Shown here piece by piece: positions 1-6,100 of a stretch of DNA of 7,325 nt. Both the position numbers and the translations under genes were made by a program. The stretch is from Thermodesulfobacteriota bacterium. Its GTDB lineage: Bacteria > Desulfobacterota > Desulfobacteria > Desulfobacterales > RPRI01. The stretch lies in contig JAUPLM010000192.1 in the NCBI GenBank assembly GCA_030836965.1, positions 1 through 7,325 on the forward strand, written 5' to 3'. How positions within the stretch are numbered: the first letter of the stretch is position 1; each line of letters starts with the position of its first letter. The notes beneath the pieces are model-generated. The model worked only from the letters and a program-made list of their open reading frames with translations. It made no database searches and was not told where the DNA came from.

Positions 1-1
1 A

Positions 2-739
2 GAAAGCGAGCTTTTCGGATATAAAAGAGGAGCTTTCACGGGAGCCGATAAGGATAAGAAAGGCCTTTTTGAAGAGGCTGACGGCGGAACAATTTTTCTT
101 GATGAGATCGGGGAATTGCCTCTTTCCCTGCAGGTAAAGATACTGCGCGTTTTACAGGAAAGTGAGATAAGGCCTATCGGTGATTCCAAAACGAAAAAAA
201 TTGATGTGCGTGTCATAGCGGCTACTTCAAAAAACCTTGAAGATGAAATCAGGACGTCGGCTTTTCGTCAGGATCTTTATTACAGGCTGAATGTGCTTAC
301 GGTTAAACTGCCCCCTTTAAGGGAAAGACCGGAAGATATTCCGCTTTTATGCAAACATTTTATTGATGCCTTAAATGGCAAACTGGGTAAAAATATCAAA
401 GGGATTTCACCAACCGCAATGTCTCTCTTGCTGGAGCATGACTGGCCGGGTAATGTTAGAGAGCTTGAAAATTTTATAGAAAGGGCGGTTGTAATTGCGG
501 AAGAATCTGAGCTGATGCCGGATAATTTTCCTTTCGAACCGGGAAGTAAGGCGGCTGGGAAAGCTGATAAAATTTATGAGGGATATTCAATAAAAGCGGA
601 ACAGGCAGTACTGGAAAAGAGGCTGATCGAAAAAGCTCTTACGGCAACAGGGGGAAACCGGACAAAAGCTTCACAGCTTCTTGAGATCAGCCATCCATCA
701 CTTTTAAGCAAAATAAAAACTTACGATATCAAGCTTTGA
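2..739 (+). CDS. Sigma-54-dependent transcriptional regulator, C-terminal part (5' truncated by window edge)
   Basis: This is a bacterial enhancer-binding protein of the NtrC/AtoC type, an AAA+ ATPase that remodels sigma-54 RNA polymerase to open promoters. The frame is open from base 2, so the gene enters from outside the window and 245 residues are visible. In order they show the sigma-54-contacting GAFTGA loop (residues 10-15, nt 29-46), Walker B GTIFLDE (29-35), the RVIAATS strand, the arginine-finger region [10 protein letters not shown], and [15 protein letters not shown] (sensor II). The last 45 or so residues form a Fis-type helix-turn-helix ([14 protein letters not shown], then SLLSKIK) for enhancer binding. 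Walker A and any N-terminal receiver, GAF or PAS domain lie outside, so it cannot be decided whether this is a two-component response regulator, and no gene symbol is given. It ends with TGA and converges on the IHF-like gene. All visible core motifs are intact. Confidence 0.95.
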   Translation, partial: ESELFGYKRGAFTGADKDKKGLFEEADGGTIFLDEIGELPLSLQVKILRVLQESEIRPIGDSKTKKIDVRVIAATSKNLEDEIRTSAFRQDLYYRLNVLTVKLPPLRERPEDIPLLCKHFIDALNGKLGKNIKGISPTAMSLLLEHDWPGNVRELENFIERAVVIAEESELMPDNFPFEPGSKAAGKADKIYEGYSIKAEQAVLEKRLIEKALTATGGNRTKASQLLEISHPSLLSKIKTYDIKL

Positions 740-761
740 AAGCTTTGAACCTGAAGCAAGC

Positions 762-792
762 ACTAACCCCGTGGTTTTTCCACGGGGTTAGT
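762..792 (+). terminator. Perfect 13-bp hairpin between convergent genes
   Basis: ACTAACCCCGTGG (762-774) pairs perfectly with CCACGGGGTTAGT (780-792) around a TTTTT loop. It lies 22 bp after the stop codon of the sigma-54 regulator and upstream of the end of the convergent IHF-like gene. There is no T-tract after either arm (AAGACG follows on the + strand), so it is not a textbook intrinsic terminator. It could stabilise the mRNA 3' end, act bidirectionally, or work with Rho. The stem is certain; the function is inferred from position. Confidence 0.6.
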
Positions 793-820
793 AAGACGTC
801 GTTTGAAAATAACTCTAAAA

Positions 821-842
821 CAAAAATGCCGTGACCGGCTTT
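821..842 (-). terminator. Probable intrinsic terminator of the IHF-like gene
   Basis: Read on the minus strand, a short GC stem GCCG-GTCA-CGGC (828-839) is followed by A and then TTTTTG (821-826), with an A-run before the stem. It begins about 10 bp after the stop codon of the leftward IHF-like gene. The stem is only 4 bp of strict pairing, extendable with A-U pairs across one mismatch, so it is a weak but well-placed intrinsic terminator. Confidence 0.4.
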
Positions 843-849
843 TCCAATC

Positions 850-1128
850 CTATTTATTTATCTTGTCCCGTAATTTCCCCGAACACTTAAAAGTAACTAC
901 TTTTCTTTCCCTGAGAATCAAATCAGAACCTGTTGCCGGATTTCTGCCTCTGCGCTGATTCTTTTTCTTTACGCAGAATTTCCCGAATCCGGAAATCAGA
1001 ACATCGTCGCTCTTTTCCAGATTGTTTTTGATTATCATCAAAAGAGACTCGATGATGTCGACCGACTTTTTCTTGGTAAAGCCGAGTTCATGCACCCTAG
1101 CAACAATGTCATTTTTGGTTAACGCCAT
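850..1128 (-). CDS. ihfA: Integration host factor alpha-like / HU-family DNA-bending protein
   Basis: A 92-aa nucleoid-associated protein of the HU/IHF family, which works as a dimer that sharply bends DNA; IHF bending assists recombination, replication and sigma-54 activation. The N-terminal helices (residues 3-40) lead into the family signature GFGKF (47-51), the beta-arm with KNQRRGRNPATG (56-67) carrying the conserved DNA-intercalating proline (P64), and a closing VVTFKCSGKLRDKI. KNQRxGRNP and the VVTF-x-x-x-x-KL ending resemble IHF alpha more than HU, but HU-like paralogues are common in this kind of genome, so the symbol is tentative. Length is normal. The ATG start is fixed by a near-perfect Shine-Dalgarno sequence just upstream. 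Two cysteines (52, 82) are visible. It lies downstream of two small same-strand genes, with a 94-bp gap that may hold its own promoter; no clear -35/-10 pair was found there. Confidence 0.9.
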   Translation of the reverse strand: MALTKNDIVARVHELGFTKKKSVDIIESLLMIIKNNLEKSDDVLISGFGKFCVKKKNQRRGRNPATGSDLILRERKVVTFKCSGKLRDKINK

Positions 1129-1130
1129 GG

Positions 1131-1138
1131 CACCTCCT
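1131..1138 (-). promoter_or_regulatory. Strong ribosome binding site of the IHF-like gene
   Basis: AGGAGGTG on the minus strand, directly upstream of the ATG at 1128, is an extended match to the anti-Shine-Dalgarno sequence. It fixes the start codon and suggests high translation, as expected for an abundant nucleoid protein. Confidence 0.85.
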
Positions 1139-1222
1139 AATAAACTTATTTCCTTGCAGATGGATGTAATTCAGTTTGTTAATAAATATCCGTTATAAAA
1201 CAAAGCCTGCGGGGCATTTCCC

Positions 1223-1354
1223 TTATTCTTCCTGTACGGAATCAGTTGTTTCGTGAGGCAAAGAGCTTTCTATCTTTTCCATTATAGTATCAATTTTTAT
1301 TAATATTTCATCCAGCTCGGCTTTTATTTTTGAATCTTCTTCCGAATCGTTCAT
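1223..1354 (-). CDS. Small acidic helical protein, 43 aa, function unknown
   Basis: This short reading frame runs from ATG at 1354 to TAA at 1223 and encodes 43 residues. I do not recognise a family. The protein opens with an acidic stretch (MNDSEEDSK), continues with an amphipathic segment (residues 9-32, KIKAELDEILIKIDTIMEKI) whose I/L residues recur at 3-4 spacing like a single helix or short coiled coil, and ends acidic (VQEE). It has no cysteine and no membrane segment. Support for it being real: an ATG start with purine-rich AAGGCAGG upstream, an in-frame TAA four codons before that ATG limiting the start, clear amphipathic periodicity, and same-strand position 47 bp behind the 112-aa gene. 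After the stop, a short imperfect GCC/GGC hairpin followed by TTTGTTTT could end the transcript. Plausible roles are a dimerising or partner-binding microprotein; none is proven. Confidence 0.55.
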   Translation of the reverse strand: MNDSEEDSKIKAELDEILIKIDTIMEKIESSLPHETTDSVQEE

Positions 1355-1401
1355 ATGATGCCTGCCTTAACAGCTACAAATCAAACAGCCAAAGGCTGAA
1401 A

Positions 1402-1740
1402 TTAAAGTGGATATGTTCCATGATTGTAAATATGGTTGAAATAAAATTCATGGTATTCGACTTTTTCCAAAATCATATCACTCATCCTGTCATCGGTTTT
1501 AATAGTATTTACAATGTTCTTAAGCCACAAATCTTTGGCGTATCCGTAAAGAACATTTTTCAATGTTCCCGGGTCTCCGGATATTTCCCTGTTATTCTGC
1601 AGAAAAATATCGGTTGAATCGATAACTTTTTTTATATTACGAATATATTCCGTATCGTCATGACTCGATTCAATAAAAAGCTGAAAAAGACCGTCGATAA
1701 TACTTTTTGCGGTACCTTCAACTGCATCTATACAGTTCAT
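1402..1740 (-). CDS. Hypothetical protein, ~112 aa (start uncertain)
   Basis: I do not recognise this family. From the ATG at 1740 it encodes 112 residues, rich in charged and aromatic residues and probably mostly helical, with no cysteine pairs, metal-binding motif or repeats; it ends in an aromatic/histidine-rich stretch (EYHEFYFNHIYNHGTYPL). The chosen ATG is preceded by GTGAG at about 7-bp spacing, a weak ribosome site. The frame stays open farther upstream to a TAA at 1813-1815: a TTG at 1776 is another possible start but has only a 9-T run before it. Codons between 1812 and 1774 would add a hydrophobic segment (IVLSCVIISCFFLHRK), so a membrane-anchored form with a non-standard start is possible. 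A promoter at 1843-1871 points at this gene. The 43-aa gene follows 47 bp later, so the two are probably co-transcribed. Confidence 0.6.
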   Translation of the reverse strand: MNCIDAVEGTAKSIIDGLFQLFIESSHDDTEYIRNIKKVIDSTDIFLQNNREISGDPGTLKNVLYGYAKDLWLKNIVNTIKTDDRMSDMILEKVEYHEFYFNHIYNHGTYPL

Positions 1741-1842
1741 TATTTTCTCACGACTGAAGATATGCTTCCTGTGCAAAAAAAAACAACTGATTATTACGCA
1801 GGAAAGAACAATTTAATAACTTATAAAACCATGTAAGTATTT

Positions 1843-1871
1843 AAAATATACGGATATTGAGGGTATGTCAA
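1843..1871 (-). promoter_or_regulatory. Sigma-70-type promoter for the small-protein operon
   Basis: On the minus strand a perfect -35 TTGACA (1866-1871) is followed, after exactly 17 bp, by the -10 hexamer TATTTT (1843-1848). Transcription would start near 1836 and run leftwards into the ~112-aa gene, leaving a leader of about 95 nt before its ATG at 1740. This is the best-looking promoter in the window and supports the two unrecognised genes being expressed. Confidence 0.6.
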
Positions 1872-2100
1872 GAAATTAAAGAAAGAAAATATGATATATA
1901 AAAACAAACTCCCGGATTCCACTGCAATATTATAATACAAACGATATCAATAGGTTATTATTAATATGCGGTTATTATCCGGTTAGACCGGAAATCAGAT
2001 TATTAAAAATATTATTCATTTAATTATTTGCCATTTATCTGTTTTTTGTTCCCGCATTTAACTTGATGCAGGCGGCAGTAAAGAGGCTCCCCGGTTCGGT
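1872..2100. other. AT-rich intergenic region, no gene seen
   Basis: Together with the promoter region to its left, this fills the gap of more than 300 bp between the ~112-aa gene and the crotonase gene. It is visibly richer in A and T than its neighbours and I see no convincing coding frame. It holds a palindromic ATTATAAT (about 1929-1936) without a good -35 on either strand. It also holds a short hairpin TCCGGT-TAG-ACCGGA (1978-1992), and an imperfect hairpin CCCGCAT...ATGCAGG (2051-2057/2066-2072, one G-U pair) just past the crotonase stop. The last has no U-run on the proper side and so is only a possible transcript end. Confidence 0.5.
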
Positions 2101-2877
2101 TCAGAATCGGCCGTGCTTTCCGACTCCCTGTGAAAAACGCTTCGCGCCTTCCTGAAACTCACCGCCGGCCAGCACCTTCATGCCCAATCTGAATTCCAGT
2201 TCCATAGCTTCATCAACCGGCAAATCAAATCCGAGGTAAACTGCCTGCCGGTCGCTGCGCATGCATGACTGCGGGAAAGAAATAATCTGGGTGGCCAATG
2301 CTTCGGCTTCCTCTCTTGCTTTTCCCCGTTCAACAATCCGGTTGGCAAGGCCCATTCCAAAAGCTTCTTCACCGTCTACCGCGCGCCCGGTAAGTATCAT
2401 ATCAAGCGCCCGGCTGACGCCTATTAACCTGGGAAGGCGTTGAGTTCCTCCGTCGATGAGCGGGACTCCGTATCTTCTGCAAAATACACCGAGAACGGCA
2501 TCCCGCTCAACTACCCGCAGGTCACACCAGCAGGCCAGCTCCAATCCTCCCGCAACCGCATAACCTGAGATAGCGGCTATTACAGGCTTGGATGTTTTCA
2601 TGCGGCTGGGACCCATAGGGCCCGGTTTGGACATGTCGCTATCCAGGCTGTTGATTTCTTTCAAATCATTCCGGAATATAGCCTTGAGATCCGCACCGGC
2701 GCAGAAATTTCCTCCTGCACCCCACAGTACGGCTGCAAGCAGGCTGTCATCCTGTTCAAATTCTTCGAAGGCAGTGACGAGTTGAACAGCGGTTTCCCTG
2801 TCGACCGCGTTTCTCTTATCAGGTCTGTTTATTATGATTGTACAGACAGAGCCCTTCTTTTCAACCAGGACTTTCAT
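2101..2877 (-). CDS. Crotonase/enoyl-CoA hydratase superfamily protein
   Basis: A complete 258-aa member of the crotonase superfamily, cytosolic enzymes that act on acyl-CoA thioesters through an oxyanion hole. Both oxyanion-hole segments are present: GNFCAGADLK (56-65) and ISGYAVAGGLELA (103-115), followed by CDLRVV. The GGTQRLPRLIG segment (143-153) and MILTG (160-164) are typical. Aligned by eye to classical hydratase, the two catalytic glutamates are replaced by Cys133 and Asp159, and Asp142 sits just before GGTQRL. The pattern CRRYGVPLIDGG is, from memory, shared by a subgroup annotated only as crotonase family, so hydration is not assured; the substrate cannot be read from sequence. The ATG at 2877 has GGAGG eight bases upstream. 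It is monocistronic as far as visible: no beta-oxidation partner genes are adjacent, and no clear promoter was found. Confidence 0.93.
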   Translation of the reverse strand: MKVLVEKKGSVCTIIINRPDKRNAVDRETAVQLVTAFEEFEQDDSLLAAVLWGAGGNFCAGADLKAIFRNDLKEINSLDSDMSKPGPMGPSRMKTSKPVIAAISGYAVAGGLELACWCDLRVVERDAVLGVFCRRYGVPLIDGGTQRLPRLIGVSRALDMILTGRAVDGEEAFGMGLANRIVERGKAREEAEALATQIISFPQSCMRSDRQAVYLGFDLPVDEAMELEFRLGMKVLAGGEFQEGAKRFSQGVGKHGRF

Positions 2878-2885
2878 GACTGTAT

Positions 2886-2891
2886 CCTCCG
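2886..2891 (-). promoter_or_regulatory. Ribosome binding site of the crotonase gene
   Basis: CGGAGG on the minus strand stands eight bases before the ATG at 2875-2877. Ideal spacing supports this start over internal methionines. Confidence 0.75.
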
Positions 2892-2951
2892 TTCATTCAG
2901 ATAACCTTGCACATTATGTTAAAATGGTCGGATATGGCTGGTAAATATGCC

Positions 2952-2981
2952 TTGTTTATTGATTTATGTTGAGGGTATAAT
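2952..2981 (+). promoter_or_regulatory. Candidate distal promoter reading toward mfd
   Basis: A consensus -10 TATAAT (2976-2981) has TTGTTT (2952-2957) 18 bp upstream. A transcript from about 2988 would cross the tRNA terminator hairpin and the antisense of the tRNA before reaching mfd. The -10 is strong and the -35 mediocre. Confidence 0.35.
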
Positions 2982-3031
2982 ATCACAATAGTTTTTGTGC
3001 TGGATAAACATCAGGCCGGGGAAACTAAATC

Positions 3032-3057
3032 GGGTTACAGTTGAATATCTGTAACCC
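3032..3057 (-). terminator. Terminator hairpin after tRNA-Thr
   Basis: GGGTTACAG (3032-3040) pairs perfectly with CTGTAACCC (3049-3057) around an 8-nt loop. On the minus strand it begins 11 bp after the CCA end of the tRNA and is followed by GATTTAGTTT, a weak U-rich tail. Its position makes it the likely end of the tRNA transcript. On the plus strand it is followed by TTTGAATTT, so it might also affect rightward transcripts. Confidence 0.65.
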
Positions 3058-3069
3058 TTTGAATTTAAT
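3041..3069 (+). promoter_or_regulatory. Candidate proximal promoter of mfd
   Basis: TTGAAT (3041-3046) and TTTAAT (3064-3069) are separated by exactly 17 bp, a good sigma-70 match (4/6 and 5/6). Initiation would fall near 3076, inside the tRNA gene on its opposite strand. The mfd leader would be about 100 nt and antisense to nearly the whole tRNA. The -35 element overlaps the loop of the tRNA terminator hairpin. No experimental support is available from sequence alone. Confidence 0.4.
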
Positions 3070-3144
3070 GGAGCCGACGGGCGGAATCGAACCGCCTACC
3101 TGCTGATTACGAATCAGCTGCTCTACCGTGTGAGCTACGTCGGC
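3069..3144 (-). tRNA. tRNA-Thr (anticodon CGU)
   Basis: A 76-nt tRNA including an encoded 3' CCA. The minus strand folds as a perfect 7-bp acceptor (GCCGACG/CGTCGGC), a 4-bp D stem GCTC/GAGC with loop ACACGGTA, and a 5-bp anticodon stem GCTGA/TCAGC with loop TTCGTAA. A 5-nt variable loop AGGTA and T arm GGCGG-TTCGATT-CCGCC follow. The anticodon CGT reads the threonine codon ACG. The discriminator base is U. No intron and no mismatch is seen, so it should be functional. It is a lone tRNA, transcribed leftwards and ended by the hairpin at 3032-3057; its promoter must lie at the 5' end of mfd. Confidence 0.97.
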
Positions 3145-3155
3145 TTTTTTAGGTG

Positions 3156-3183
3156 AAAATAGGTACTTTGTTTATGTTCCAAA
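3156..3183 (-). promoter_or_regulatory. Candidate tRNA-Thr promoter inside the mfd 5' end
   Basis: On the minus strand TTTGGA (3178-3183) and TATTTT (3156-3161) are 16 bp apart, placing initiation a few bases before the tRNA 5' end at 3144. An overlapping alternative is TTGATT (3183-3188) with TACCTA (3160-3165), 17 bp apart. Either way the -35 would lie inside the first codons of mfd. Both matches are modest; the position is dictated by the tRNA. Confidence 0.35.
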
Positions 3184-6100
3184 ATCAAGATAAAAATCAT
3201 TCTTTTAATTCGCTTTTCAAACTCATTTCAGAATGTGAAAAAGGGGCCGAAATTGTCGGATTAACGGGTTCCGAAAAAGCATATATTTTATTCCGAATTC
3301 ATGAAAAAAGCAGACTTCCGATGCTGGTAATTGCCCGTTCGGTAAAAGAGGCTGAACGGTTAGCAATGGATCTGAATTTTTTTTCAAACGGCTGTGGACT
3401 GCCTGTAATGATTTTCCCGCAGTATAACAGCTCTCCTGTAAAATCTCTTTTCAATCAGAATGAAATCACATCAAGGCGCATAAGTACGCTGTATAAAATT
3501 ACGGGAAGTGAAGCGCCTCCGGTTATAATAACGACTCCGGGTGCGTTGCTCCGTAAACTGATTCCCAGACAGGAGCTTTTCGGGTTTGCCGAACTTGTGA
3601 TGCAGGGGGAGGAGATAGACAGGGATCTGTTAATCGAAAAGATGGTTTCAGGTGGTTATACGCGGTCTTTGATAGTTGAAGAGCCCGGAGATTATTGCGT
3701 AAGAGGGGGCATCCTGGATATTTTTACTCCCTTTTACCCGGACCCTTTGAGAATCGAGCTTACCGGCGATACTGTTGAATCGATAAGATTTTTTTCGGCA
3801 TCAAGCCAGAGAACCTTAAGATCCGTGTCTGAGGTAATTATTATACCTGCGAAAGAAGCGATATTTAAGAATGCGGATTTAAACGCTATCATAGGACGGA
3901 TAAGAGAACAGGCATCAGCTGTTGAAATGCCGGTTACAACGGTGCGTGAACTGATCGATAAAATAAAAAGAGAGAATGTTCTACCGGATATTGAAAGCCT
4001 GATTCCGCTGGTTTATCCGAACCCAGGTTCTCTTTTCGATTACCTGCCTGAAAAAATCCTTTTTGTAATGGATGAACCGGAAGAGCTTAAAAAATCTGCC
4101 ATTGAAGTACTGGAGCATGAATCAATAAATTATCTTTCCGACCGCGACCAGAGAAGGCTTTGTGTTGAACCGGAGAGAATCTACCTTTCATGGGAAAAAG
4201 CAACCGAATCAATCGAAACGAAAAAGCATCTGAATTTCAGAGCTATAGAATTGTATTGCGGAGATGAAAATAGAGACTGCGCGGTTAAATGCAATAATTT
4301 TATTAAAACCAACGATCAGGTAATTCAGAATCTCAGGAACAGCATTCAAAAAGATAACCATCTCGCCCACCTTGCCGAATGGATAACTGAAAAAATAAGT
4401 TTCCATTGTGCGGTAATGCTTGTCTGCAGCACAAGATCCCAGTCCGAAAGAATCAAGTCTCTGCTTTTACCATACGGGATACAGATGGAAATAATGAAGG
4501 GATTCCCCGGGATTCGTAATATCAAAGCCGGCGTATATGTTTGCCTTGGAGCCGTCTCCTCAGGGTTTGTCTGGCCTGAAGAGGCTTTGGCGATTATAAC
4601 GGAAGATGAAATATTCGGAGCCAAGCATCACAGAAAAAAGCCGCTGGCAGGGAAAGCGGTTTCCAGACTGCTTGCCTTTGAAGATTTAAAGAAAGGAGAC
4701 CTTGTCGTTCATAATGATCACGGGATAGGACAATACGAAGGACTTGTAAAGCTGAAACTAAACGGCTCAACAAATGATTTTCTCCTGATTGTTTACCGTG
4801 ACGGCGACAGACTCTATCTTCCTGTTGAGAGAATGAACAGCGTCGGTAAATATATGGGAATTGACGGTATCGAGCCTGTTCTCGACAAAATGGGGGGAAA
4901 GTCATGGGACAGGGTTAAAGAGCGTGTAAAGAAATCCGCTGAAAAAATTGCAGGTGAACTGCTGGAGCTGTATGCATTGAGAAAAATCGGAGAAGGTTTC
5001 GCATACGGGAAGCCGGACTCTTATTTCAAGGATTTCGAGGCGGGCTTCGCATATGAAGAGACACAGGACCAGCTTCGGGCGATAGAAGACGTCTTAAACG
5101 ATATGGAAGACAAAGTTCCTATGGACAGGCTTGTTTGCGGTGATGTGGGCTACGGCAAGACGGAAGTGGCCCTGAGAGCATCATTCCTTGCGGTAAATTG
5201 CGGTAAACAGGTCGCGGTGCTTGTTCCGACAACGGTTCTTGCGGAACAGCACTTTTCCGTATTTACCGAGCGGTTTAAAGGATATCCTGTTGAAATTGCG
5301 TGCCTCAGCCGTTTCAGGCCTGCAAAAACCCAGGGAGCGATAATATCCGGTCTTGCATCCGGAAAAATTGATATTGTTATTGGAACCCACAGGCTTCTGC
5401 AAAAAGACGTCTTATTCAAAGACCTTGGACTTGTCGTTCTTGACGAAGAGCAGCGGTTCGGGGTCAAACACAAGGAAAAGCTGAAAAATTTGAGAAATAC
5501 CGTTGATGTCCTTGCTTTGACGGCGACGCCGATTCCCAGAACATTGCATATGTCTCTAATGGGTATTCGTGATATCAGTATCATTTCCACTCCTCCCGAG
5601 CATCGTCAGTCCATAATAACGTACGTTTCGGAATTCGATGAAGCCATTATAGCCGAAGCGATAAGAAACGAGCTTTCCAGAAAAGGTCAGATATTTTTTG
5701 TTCATAATAATATTTACACGATAGAGGCGATTGCCCGGAAGCTGCAGGAGCTTGTTCCGGAAGTAAAAACAGGCATTGCTCACGGAAGGCTTGATGAGGA
5801 TGAGCTTGAGGGCGTTATGTATAAATTCATGCAAAAGGAAATAGACATGCTCGTTTGTACCACGATCATTGAATCCGGGCTTGATATTCCTTCCGCAAAT
5901 ACGATTCTGATCAACAGGGCGGATAAATTCGGGCTTGCTCAGATTTATCAGTTGCGCGGGAGAGTCGGAAGATCTGATGAACAGGCATACGCTTACCTTT
6001 TTATACCGAAAGACAGCGTTCTGGGGAAGGACGCTCAGAAGCGTTTAAAAGTATTGATGGAGCACAGTGATCTCGGCTCCGGATTTCAGATTGCTATGAG

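Noticed and set aside
1330..1617. 95-aa open frame on the + strand
   Set aside because: It lies opposite the ~112-aa minus-strand gene and the end of the 43-aa gene. The minus-strand frames have the promoter and better protein character.
1991..2005. AAATCAGATTATTA shared with 6718-6731
   Set aside because: A 14-base AT-rich match between two AT-rich gaps with no flanking similarity is likely chance, not a dispersed repeat.
2178..2785. Open frames overlapping the crotonase gene on both strands
   Set aside because: They lie wholly within a clearly recognisable crotonase coding sequence in other frames and have no ribosome sites of note.
2952..2981. TATAAT region as promoter for the crotonase gene
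   Set aside because: The good -10/-35 pair reads rightward, away from the crotonase; the minus strand there has no matching pair at proper spacing.
3069..3144. tRNA-Thr as an attachment site for an integrated element
   Set aside because: No integrase gene and no second copy of the tRNA 3' end is present in the window; the flanking genes look chromosomal.
3153..3173. GTG at 3153 as the mfd start
   Set aside because: It is preceded by TTTTTTAG with no ribosome site, only 8 bp from the tRNA. The ATG at 3174 has AGGT at workable spacing.
4209..5834. Several minus-strand open frames of 65-146 aa inside mfd
   Set aside because: They are antisense to conserved Mfd motor and RNA-polymerase-binding domains, have no family resemblance, and are explained by the codon use of mfd.
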